A stretch of 64,000 bases of DNA, taken from Paraspadella gotoi. Taxonomy: Eukaryota; Chaetognatha. Location of the stretch: NCBI GenBank assembly GCA_051294375.1, contig CM119268.1:17114502-17178501 (forward strand), given 5' to 3'. The position numbers and the translations under genes were made by a program. Below the pieces are notes generated by a model. That model made no database searches. It was not told where the DNA came from and saw only the letters and a program-made list of their open reading frames with translations. This document shows, in pieces, positions 40,589 to 58,800 of the stretch (its first letter is position 1; every line of letters begins with the position of its first letter).

Positions 40589-41228
40589 TCTCTCTCATCT
40601 ATCTTTCTCTCTCTCTCTCTTTATCTTTCCTCAACAGCTTTCTCCACCCATAATTCACCCGATGTTACGATGCAGATGGCAAGGGGACGAGGGACGAAAA
40701 CTCGATTCTGTTCGCGTGACATTGAAAGGGTTTACCCAAATCTCACATCGCTCGGTTAATTGGGTCATGACCTTGGCGATTGTCAGGGATTCTTAACCTC
40801 TTGCGAATTACGAGGTCTCATGATTCAGCACCCCGACGATTCAACATTGCATGATTCTTGACGGGTTAGCAAATCTCGATCAATATGATTGGCCAATCCT
40901 TGACTTCACAGCAAATTGTTTCAGTTTCTTTCTCAACAATCGATTGCAAGTTAGAATCATCATTGACTGAATTGATTGTCATAATTACATAACAAATTTT
41001 TAAAAAATGTAAAAAAAAACAAAAAAAAAAACAAAGAAGGCACCTGATCTTTAGTAAGCTTAGTAAGCTGATGCTTACAGCCATTTCTTCCTTTTTAACA
41101 TCCTTCAAACAACACCCTTTCCAAACCTCACCAGACCCCCACCCCGACCCACCCCTTTTAACCCACCTGCTGGCCGTCGTCTTAAAGTGGGTCGAAGACT
41201 CGTACATCTTTGGAACTTGATTCCTCAT
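36082..41228 (-). CDS. USP2: USP2-type ubiquitin carboxyl-terminal hydrolase, complete, 6 coding exons, 816 aa
   Basis: This is a cysteine protease of the USP (peptidase C19) family that removes ubiquitin from substrates. Coding exons in transcript order: 41167-41228, 40008-40144, 39465-39770, 39214-39333, 38071-38224, 36082-37753. All have GT-AG borders and phases agree at every junction. The catalytic half has the Cys box GLRNLGNTCFMNS (Cys473), the YAQQDAQEFLRYLLQGL region, two zinc-type CxxC pairs (CTTCG and CARC), and the His box SGSTHSGHYTAYC (His773) followed by YNDSRVS (Asn790/Asp791). Sequence order and strings such as SRIGEIFVGQLKSTLKCTTC and FDPFWDLSLPL match USP2 more closely than other USPs I know. 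The first 450 residues are Ser/Thr/Gly-rich and poorly conserved. The start ATG at 41226-41228 opens a 20-codon exon. The exon-3 donor (after GGAAAAA) is weak, so that junction is the least certain. Confidence 0.93.
39465..39770 (-). CDS. USP2: USP2 coding exon 3: charged coiled-coil-like N-terminal segment
   Basis: This exon encodes about 101 residues rich in Arg, Lys, Asp and Ser, including ELARDKKKTGDSFLTAMDRA and a KAEKDRTKSVRSASPRPKQK stretch. It enters after one codon base and leaves with one base, fitting both neighbours (40008-40144 and 39214-39333). There is no recognised domain; it probably acts in localisation or substrate choice. The donor is AAAAA|GTAGAG, which is below consensus. 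Confidence 0.7.
39797..39903. repeat. (GAAA)n microsatellite in a USP2 intron
   Basis: About 26 GAAA units with one GATA variant. It gives open Phe-Leu-Ser frames on the minus strand that are not genes. Confidence 0.95.
40481..40560. repeat. Direct duplication, 44-bp spacing, in USP2 intron 1
   Basis: TTTGATTAAATGACACCG followed by TGTCGCTCACTCTC at 40481, repeated as AGTCGCTCATTCTC from 40525. Two substitutions separate the copies over about 32 bp, and a CT tract follows. Confidence 0.9.
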
Positions 41229-43200
41229 CGAGAGAAGAAGATTTTCTCGATCGCTTCGTCACCGACGAAGACTCATTCGTCAGTTGCGGCGACCGCCGCT
41301 GCTGTTTCGAATGTTGTTGTTGTAGGGAGGCGGCAGTTGCTATTAGCAACTGATCCTTTTTTTATTATTCGACGATGATGGGAGTGAACGAGGATCGAGA
41401 TGATTTCGTCTGCTCTTTCGAAGCTTTTTTTCACTTTTTCTTTTTTTTTTCTTTCTTTTTTTATCTCTCTGTTTTATTTCAGGTTTAAAAGTCGTCTCCC
41501 TTTCGTGCTCTCTTTTTTGTTTTATCCTTCAGCGCGATATTTTTCCCCCTTTTTTTTTCTCAATAGAAAAATAGGCCGAGAAAAGACTAGCTCGAATCAA
41601 AAAAGGCACCATGGAAAAAAGCTACTGGAGTTTCGCAGTTTCGCGAAGCGGTTGACTTTTTAAACATTTTTAGACGATTAAAAAACTGGCAAAGATTCTT
41701 TGGTCGAGTAGGGGGAAGAGAAGTATTGACGTGGGCCAATCGGTGGGCGGGGCAAAGTGGTACAATTCAAAATAGCCTGCACGGGGCGAGACGATCGAGA
41801 GAACGAGAGGAAGATGACGGCTTGTTTCACATTCTCTCTTCTTTTTTATATTTACGACGAATAAGCGAAAAAAAAAAAAAAACAAAAAGAAATTAAAAAC
41901 GGATATTTTCTTTTCTGACGATAATTTTTTTTTTTCTTTTTGCGCCCCCCTTGATTTCCTGCCCGATGTAGTCCGATTTACGGTTTAAATGAATTTTTCT
42001 TTTCTCTCTAAATTCGAGTCTAATCAAAAAAGTTTCTTTGGTTCGATTCTAAGGAGGCTTTTCTTTGGCGTCGGCGTCGCGAACGAAATCAGCAGAAACG
42101 ACGACGACGACGACGGGGAATCACGTTGTTCTTTTTTACTGGCATCGTGTTTTCGTTGCTTCCTATTCGCAGAGTTCGTTGCTGTCACGGAAAGGCTGAG
42201 TAAGGTGATCGAAGCGCCGAAGGTTTCGTGAGACGCGACTCGCCTCCACTTTCACATTTTCTTCGGTGATCGGAACGCGGAGAAGACAAAAAAAAAGTGT
42301 GTGAACCTGAAACGCGGTATGGGCGAAAAATATTAGGGGGTAGAAAAAGACCGACCAATTAGCAACGTCGTAATAAATGTAAATCGAAATGACTTTGGAT
42401 TTTTACTTTAGCTTTTAAAACGGTCGTGACTGCGTTCACTGAGTAGTTGAATGGAAAGTGTACGAAAAAAAAATATATATATTTGTTTCATTATTTCTCA
42501 GTTATTTGTTCTTCTCTTTAGTTGTTGTTGTTGTTGTTGTTGTTGTGGCTGCCGCTGTTTTTTCGTTCGTCAGCGATTCATTCGAAGGGAATATAAAGAT
42601 ATTTGACAAAAGCTTTCAGCCGAATATAAGTTCGCAACGAGATGAAATGAATCGGTTGCGCGGTTCTCTCTTTAAAAATTTATAGAATTTCAAAGAAAAG
42701 GAAAAAAGATCCGTTGAAAAGAGGATTTCCTGTCTCAGTGCCAAAAAGAAAAGTAATAAACTTTGATAAAAAACACTTTCTCGAAGAATTTCGCGCAAGA
42801 CAATTCGAAAGGAAAGTAAATAAACATGGAAACAAGAAAAAAAGAAAAAAGAAAAATAAAGAAAATAAAAGAATATTTCTAGTTGATGCTAAATTATTTA
42901 AATCAAATTCGCCTTCTTTTTTTCGAAAAGGCCTCGCGAGGACGGGAAGCGGAAAAGGCGCGTTTTTATTAAACATGAAATTCACTCGTTTTCACAAAAT
43001 TCACACGTAGATAAGATATATGAAAGCCTATTTGTGTATTTAAAGAGATAACGATTGATAATTTTAAGTACAATTTAAAACTTCGCCGAGAGCTGGCAAA
43101 AGATTGATTATAATATCGAGTCGGCGTTGAAAAACGATTAAAAAAGAAAAAGAAAAAAATCAGCTTCGTAGGATCGTGAAGTCTTACCGAAGAGTGAAAT

Positions 43201-43306
<106 letters not shown>

Positions 43307-44100
43307 AGATCCTTCCGGAATTCAGTCCGAACGTCAGTTTGTGATTTCGCCCATCGATTCTTTTCACCATCGCGCGCGGGGATCACAACAGGTAAGACTC
43401 ACTCAGTCAGGTGGTTGTGAGATTTCATGCTCGGGTGCAGTCGGCGGGGGCGGAGAGAACGAATCTCGCTCTGAGACTTGGAATTTGATCACAAATTCGA
43501 ATCTCTGCTCTCCTTCATTATTTCTGACCCACACGAACGCACACGCGACGAATTCCCGCACAAATCAGCAATGAAGCAGATCCACCTCGACCGCGTCATG
43601 ATCATTATAATTCATTATTATTCATCATAACGTTAGAAATTATTAATAACTCAACGGACACGGTAACGGGATGGCTTCTCTCTTTTGGACCATCCGGCAC
43701 GCCCATAACGACACTGCCTTCTCGCCGCCGTCGCCGGCGACTAAACAAAGTAGTTCCCGCGCGGAGGGACGCTTCATGAGCAAAGAGGCATAGGCGAGGT
43801 CGATTGGACGAGCGAGGAAATTATGAGCGACGGAGAACGAAAAAAGAGGACGAAAAAGGGCGAATGACGGCGAACAGCGATAATGACCGCCAGGGTTAGG
43901 TTCGCCGTGACGCAAGTCTACAGAACGAGGGAGAGAGTGACATAGAGGAAGACAGAGGGAGACGATGTTCTTGGATGTTGCAAAGAATGCTTGCTCTCTC
44001 TCAATCCCTCTCTCTCCCTCTCTCTCTCGCTTCGCCTAGTACATTCAACCCGCGAACCAACAGGAGAGCGACTCGTGTCTCGCAAGCTCTCATTGGCCGA

Positions 44101-44139
44101 GTTTTATACGGAGAGTCGAATCGAAACTCCGTATAAAAC
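44101..44139. repeat. Perfect 13-bp inverted repeat (hairpin) in the GGCX upstream region
   Basis: GTTTTATACGGAG (44101-44113) and CTCCGTATAAAAC (44127-44139) are exact complements around a 13-base centre. It follows a reverse CCAAT box by a few bases and contains a TATA-like string. Confidence 0.85.
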
Positions 44140-45710
44140 TGAACTGAAGGAAAAGACAAAGTTCTCATGCAAAGCATCGTGTTTCGTCGGACGAATCGAG
44201 GAATGAAAAATCATGAATGTAGTTGAATACGACCTAAATTATTCTGTGCGTTCCGTGTCTTTGAAATAAAGGAGAGAGAGGGAGGGAGAGCGGGAGAGAG
44301 AGAAAATATGATTGATGACATGAAAGTCTGGGTTGCTAGGTGAATCGTTTTGGTCAACTTTTGAATTAGACTTTTGAGGAATACGAGTAAAAAATTAATT
44401 ATCAGGTTCTGAGGTTGTTGCTATAAGTACAGATTGATTAATTTAAACTTTTTGCCTTTTACATCCAAACCAATGTCAGTAATTTATTAGATGACCTATA
44501 AATATAAAAAGAACAACGCATACGAAATATTCGGAGCAGTCTAGCGCGTCCTCTGGAGTTGTCTCGTTTAACTGAAAAGATCTTTAAAATAGAAAAAAAG
44601 ACTAATGGCATGAAATTGAAAAACGGCTAAAATCCTTTAGTGATAGAATCATAGATACTGGCGAAAACTATTGATATAGAATATAAAATATATAGAATAC
44701 GGTACAAGGCCGTCTCACCACATATAACTAAGACGTCGTTCGCACTGTGATGGTCAATAGAAGCAACAATACAACAAAGAAGCTTCACAATGCCAATGGC
44801 GAGGACTGGATACTAAACTGAACATTGAACAATGAACACGTCCAACAGGCTTGGCTGATCTCCAAACTTTCCGCTTAAACTTTATAAATTTTTTTTTGTT
44901 TGTTTCTGTTTAGTGCTAAATCAAGTTTAGAGAAAATGTTGATAATTAGGGCTCAAGCTTTGATTCGCTCGAATGATTTGCTTTTGCCGGGTTATCAAGA
45001 GAGACGAACTGATCGTTGACATTTTTTTTTACGAATTTACTTTATATACACATTCGGTCGTTCATTGAGTTGGTTAGTCTCCAGAAGTTAAAAACTAACA
45101 CCGTAAAATAAAAACGAGTTTCTGTCGTTGGCCTCGAACCTGAAGACTGGTTTTTGGTTCCCGGCTCGGAGCGACCTTGGAAGCCTCTAAAGCAAACGTT
45201 GCGAAAAGCCAAAGGAAATACGAATCCGTACGTAGCTAATAAAAAGTTTAAAAGCGAAGAAACAAAATAAACAAAAGGTGAACGCGACTTCTCACGATCC
45301 GAACGTTGGCTAATTTTTTCAACAATAACTTCTTTTTCTGGGCAACGAGAAAAAGACTTTTTGGGAAATAATTAGTCTTTTTTTCCTTATTAGCGTAAAG
45401 ATTTAAATATACACGTAGACACTCTCATATAATATTCACAAATGCGTCATGAATTTATCTGTCTTAGTAATTTAAAACAGAGAGACAACCATATGATTAA
45501 AAGCGCGACTTCGTGACTCATAATTTTTTAACGTTATCAATTATTTTTTTGCTCTTCCTTGAAAGTTTACAAATGCATCAAAACAGGTCTGGATCCTCCC
45601 TCGTTTCCACCGACTCTTTCCAATTGAGAATCTTTTTCGTTTCGATTTAAAAATCCACGTCAGCCGCAACTTGTATCGAATTTTGAGTTTTTGTTCAAGT
45701 TTAAACCAAA

Positions 45711-53148
<7,438 letters not shown>

Positions 53149-54030
53149 TAACAAAAACAATCGGTAGCAATAATAAATAAAACTAATTGTAAACATTTTT
53201 AAAGCACGATTTTTTTTTAGTTGTGGTTCCGAACATAAGATCTTATGTCTTCTTACTGGCAAAATAAATAATCGGTTGCGAAAAGGGCATCTGATTTGGC
53301 CTCTTTTTAATTTTATTTTATCTTTTCAAAGAGCTATCTCGACAGTTCTGAGTCTAACCTTTTAGAGTTAGTGAGTGGCAAACCAATGACAACTACAAAG
53401 ATACGAAAAAAACGCCATTGGCTGATGGAAATTCATGTATTTCAAACTCAATAATAAATTGAAAGCGGCAGCAATTGGATCGAAACGTTTATCTACACGG
53501 AGAGAAAAGGTAAAACGATTTAGTTAGCGATTTAACTACTAAAGTCATTGCAACAAAAAAAAAATCGACGGTAAAATACTTGTAAATTAATGGCACCAAT
53601 GTTTTCTTTGTTCTTTTGTATATTCAAAAATTTAAATATTAGATTAATTTTTTTTTCCCGTTGGGCCGGGGCGACATTCGTAGCACAGAACGCGATTAGG
53701 ATATCGAACACAGAAAGGAAAAAAAAACGCGAAGCTGTATTGTAATGTATGTTGATTAGAGAGAGAAAAAGAGAAAAAATCAAAATCTTAAAATAATTTC
53801 AAAATGGTGCGCGATATCGATTTTGTCGGCTTAGAATGGAACAAATGTTTTTCAAATTTCAAAACACTTAGAATGAATTAAGCATTTAGATCGACCAATA
53901 AATCGGTCCTGGCTTATATGTAAATTTTGTTTCTAATAGTAATTCAAGTAGATCAAATATTTAAAAAAAATACGGGGGACTCGTTAAGCGAACTGGAAGA
54001 TCGGAAATTATAAACTATTTTTTGTTTTCT
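53149..54030. other. Convergent intergenic region between GGCX and 4.1/coracle stop codons
   Basis: 882 bp of AT-rich DNA. It contains GGCX 3' UTR with AATAAA at 53172-53181 and 53265-53270, and probably the 4.1 3' UTR on the other strand. No additional gene seen. Confidence 0.8.
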
Positions 54031-54129
54031 TTATTCTTTGTCTGATTCGTTTTCCATTCGAATTTCGATTTTTTCCACAGTCAAATCCGGATTCATTTCT
54101 GTCGCTTTCCTTATCGCATCCGCGAGAGC
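54031..54129 (-). CDS. cor: 4.1/coracle last exon: end of the C-terminal domain
   Basis: The acceptor is cccatttag. It encodes ALADAIRKATEMNPDLTVEK followed by IEIRMENESDKE and stop TAA (54031-54033). It aligns with the end of the 4.1 C-terminal domain (LA.AIKEA....PDM.V.K). The stop codon is part of an AATAAA hexamer. Confidence 0.92.
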   Translation of the reverse strand, partial: ALADAIRKATEMNPDLTVEKIEIRMENESDKE

Positions 54130-55731
54130 CTAAATGGGGATGAGCATCGTTTCTAAACAACTCATTGTTTTTATATCAAATTGGTAGCGTTCGATAGACA
54201 ATTGCAAACATTATCTACATGCATAATTTCATCATAATCCGACAATCCGTTCAAAATAAGTATCGCCAAAAAGCAATCGCAAAAATCGCTCTTCAAATCG
54301 ATCAACTTTCGCTTAATATCGAGCTCGTTTTGATCCAACAAAGATTAGTACTATGCGTAGTACTAAGCTTTAGAACCGGCGCACAGTGAGATCCTGAGCC
54401 TGAATTTTTCAAGAAAACCCCGTTCAGTTAAAAATAATTTTTTATTATTATTAATTATAAGAATAATTTTTTAAGAATTTAATATTAATATATTAAATAT
54501 AAAAATAATTATATTATATTTATAATAAATAAAATAAAATAATAATTATTATTATAATAAAATATATATTATTATCAGATTATATAATAATAATAAAATA
54601 ATAATAATAATAATAAAATAATGATTATAATTAAAAAAATAAATTAAAAAATAAAATATTTATATTTTATTTATTATTATTATTTTATTTTTATTAATTA
54701 TTATTGTTATTATATTAAAATAAAAAATTAAAATTTTTTTTGATTTTTTTATTTAATATGATTATTATATTTTATTAAAATTAAAATTTTATTTTAATTT
54801 TATATTTTTTAATATACCATAATAAAAAAAAATTGTTGCAGTTTAGAAAAATAAGTTAATTTTATTATAAATATAATTTTTATATATATATATTCTTAAT
54901 ATATATACTACCTTTCTCGGATTGAATAAAAAAATTATTCTTAACATTATAATTATATTATATAAATATTTTTATATATTATATAATAATATAAAAAAAT
55001 TTAAAAAAATATTTTTCTAGCATTTAGGGCTCACAAGCAACACTGTGCGACGATTTTTTTTTAATAAGTTTTTATTGAACTTTTTTTAAATTTTGCATTA
55101 TATTGAGAAAAACGCTTTTGAATTAAGCCCGCGCTCTACCTGATTTGAATAGTAAAATCAATACAGTTTCTGTCAATTGTGTTCAAAATTGAAAAAAATG
55201 AAGGCTTGACTATGCAGTTTTCACTTAAAAAACCAGTTCATTTGATTGCTTTATCAAGCAATTAAGATTGCAAGAATTTTAATTTGGCTTTTTTTAATCA
55301 TGTAGAGAAGACAATAAGGTTTCGGAAACTGTACTGATATGTATGATTTAGTCTTTTTTACCCAAGAGCCAGGAGGTTTTCATGGAATAGGGACAAAACG
55401 GTCTGACCAATCCATTTAAATACCATTTTTGGGCATGATAAAATGGGAATTTCGATCGCGCTCTACCTCCATTGGCTTCCCAAGACGCCAAGCTTTCGAA
55501 TCTGCCCATATTGACATAATTTGTTTTAGCCTTGACTATGCAGTTTTGAATAGAAGTAAAATATAAAAGAATCTTGATCGGAGCTTCGATTCGAACGATG
55601 CGCATCTCTAGCCTAAAGTCAAATTCACATCAATTCTTTCTTTATTTCACTCAGTTTATGACTTGACAATGAACAATTCTTGTCTTTGGATGAAAACAAA
55701 AAAGGATAATAATAATAATAATAAGAAGAAT

Positions 55732-55823
<92 letters not shown>

Positions 55824-58800
55824 TAAATTTAAAAACGCTACAACATCATCATTACTTAAAAGTTTAAAGTAATTTTATATTAAATTTCAAATGATAATTT
55901 AATTTTGTTTTATTGGTGAAAGAAAAAATCTCACTTCGTCGTGATCCAATTCATCGTCATGGGAAATAATTATTTTCTTTTCGATTTTCGTCGCCGTGAC
56001 GCCGTCCACCTGAGACTTGAAAATAATTGTATAATTAAAATTCATGATCATGTGATGATATTTTATTTTGGACTTCTTTAAAGGTTCCTGTCTACCTTGA
56101 CAGTTTCTAGCGTTTGTGTTGTCGTTACGCACTGAGTCTTAACGAATTCCTTCTGGTGAAAAGACTCGACAGTCTTTTGTTTTATTATGATGACATAAGC
56201 GATAAATGATAGCATCGAAGACAAAATGATGGCATTAATAAGAAAGAAGACAACAACTTTTGATTAAATCGTTTACGGATGAAAACGGTATTTTATAGTT
56301 TATAGTTTTTTTTTCCGTTCATTCAAAAAATTTAAGAATATGTAAAGATTATGTAGATAAGGCCCTTATTTATTAAGGGTTTAATAAAATAAAAGACAAC
56401 GAAATTCTTTTAAAAGAATAATCTGAAATCACCTCTTCTTTCACGACGACTTCCTTTGGAACCGTGACGAGAATCTCGTTGATGGCCGATGTCGTCGTCG
56501 TTGTCGTCGTCGTCGTCATCGTCGTCATCTCCGTCTCAGCGTCGCTGGAAGAAATCCTCGTCTCGGAACCGGAAGCCAGAGATTCCTCTTCGGTGCCGTT
56601 GAGGTTCTCTTCCGGCTGCGGCGGCTGCGACTGCGGTCGCGTCGCTATGGTGACTTCGACGCGGTCGTCGTATAGCCGTTCAGCGACGCCGCCGAGCACC
56701 GGCGACTCCTCGGCCGACGCTTTAGTCGGCGAACCGCGCGAAGCCGGTTCGACGGCGCGCTTCGTCGGAGACGCCGACTCGACGGCGCGCTTCGTCGGAG
56801 ACGCCGACTCGACGGCGCGCTTCGTCGGAGACGCCGACTCGACGGCGCGCTTCGTCGGAGACGCCCGTTTGTTAGCCGGCGATTTCGTTGGCGAGGATCG
56901 ATTTTCGACTCCGCGATCGCCACCGGAAATGACAGCCTCGGCGCCTGAATTTCCACGACTCCGCGCCCCCTTTTCCGGCGAATTTCGATTTCGGCCGATG
57001 GATTCCGGTTCGGGCGCCGAGTCATTGAGGTCGGGCTCCGATTCGTCTTGAAGATTCTGTGCCACACGGAAAAACAAAAGGGAATCGTGAATGTCAAATA
57101 ATGACTTTTTAGATAAAAGACATTTCAGCGTCTATTTTAATAAGAACTTGTGAGAGTGGGTGATTTTCTGCAGTTTCTAGTTATGCATGAAATCTACGTA
57201 AAGCCGAATAGATTTATTAAAATCTGTTTAATAAAATTCTTCATAGAAAATGAAAGTTTGAACTACGAAAATTTTTCAAGAAAGAGGACGAACTAAAACT
57301 ACGAATTTTGAGGGTGCTAATGAAAGGAAAAAAAGCATGCGATGTGTACATTTTATTTTTAAGCTAATTCATTTGTTTGGAGAAATGATTTTTTTAGTTG
57401 GGTGATTTTTTTAAAAATCAGATAGAATATTATTTTCAATTTCTATAAAAAACATTTGTTTAAATTTAATAATAATATATCCGTAATTTGTTATCGCAAA
57501 GCTACCCGCCATGAACTTTCCATTTATCAAGCACTACTCGGTCAGCCAGGCGATCATTATGCTTTGTTTACAGGTTAAATTAATTTGGTAGGAGAATGTG
57601 GACCCTAGTGAAATTAAATTATCGTTAAAATTAAAGATTTTACAGTAACCTTGTCTGAAGAAAAAATTCGTGAACCGTGCAAAATTCCTGTGACACCGAG
57701 ACATGGTCCAAGAAGGTTTTTTTTGATTGATACATAGTGATTTTGCATTTGGTGCTTTAAAATATTTTTTCTTTGAACTTGTTGTGTATTGTTTTGTTTT
57801 TGTAATATTTTAGATATTTTAATGGTGTCCGGAGGCACCAGGTTAAAACAAAAAATGTTTTTAGTCACGCATTCAACTTTTGTCATATGTATTTTTTCTG
57901 ATATTAGGGGTAAAACGCGCTCTATTTCCTCATCAAGTAATATGTTTTCCTTTGCAAACTTTAATATATTTAGTTCATAATTTGGATGGAAGTCAAGTGA
58001 TTTTACTGACTTGCGAAAAGTCACTGATCTATTTCTTTTATTATCTCTGATGTCAGGATGTTTTTTTAGAAGGGAACCCGAAATATCTGAAGTGGAATTT
58101 GAAATTGAAGTAAATCCACTTTTGTTTCTTAAGTTGGATTTTCTTTCAAATGATTTTCGTTCAAATGATTCCTGCATGTATGTATAAAGCAAACAAAGGG
58201 GCAGTAAAAGAAATAATAAAACATTTAATAAGACTTTTGATCTTTGGACCTTCTAAAAAAGACCAAAATGCTTCTACATACTATATATTGGTTAATCAGT
58301 AATGGACTTGTTAAAAATTAAGTTCACATCATCGCAAATATATGTTTGAAAAGTGGTGAAAAATAAACCTTTTGAAAAACATTATTTCGTTCCGGCGTTC
58401 TTGAATGAGCCTTTGCAAATGGTCTCGCGTTTTGAATCTGATCTAATATTGTTTTTTCTTCAACGCCCTTAACGTTCGTCACAAGTAAGTCAGCGCCTAC
58501 ACCTGGGTATGAACTGGACATTTGCTTTACATTGACGTCTTCATAAACATCAGCGTTTGATTGGTAAGGAGTCGGTCCTCTCATGTTTATCATTTCATAA
58601 ATACTCTTTGGCCGCGTTGGTCGATTACTGTTTTCCTTAAAAACAGACTGGTAAGTGGAAGGAGCTGACGATCCTAATTTTCGAAATTCGTATTGGCTAT
58701 AATCAAGAGAATGCCTGTCCCCAGCTTCACGGCATACATGTGATACTTTTGGAGGCTGTAATACAAGAGGTTTCACCGTTAAGTCATGATCATATATTTT

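Larger units (their letters stand above)
38071..41167 (-). other. USP2 introns 1-4 with microsatellites
   Basis: The intron between exons 2 and 3 holds a (GAAA)n tract (about 39797-39903). The intron after exon 4 begins close to a (CT)n tract at 39085-39174. The intron after exon 1 carries a 44-bp direct duplication at 40481-40560 and a CT tract. No nested gene seen. Confidence 0.75.

Noticed and set aside
54430-55020. Very AT-rich block as a possible replication origin or matrix attachment region
   Set aside because: Composition alone is not evidence. The block is an intron of the 4.1 gene and shows no other defined motif.
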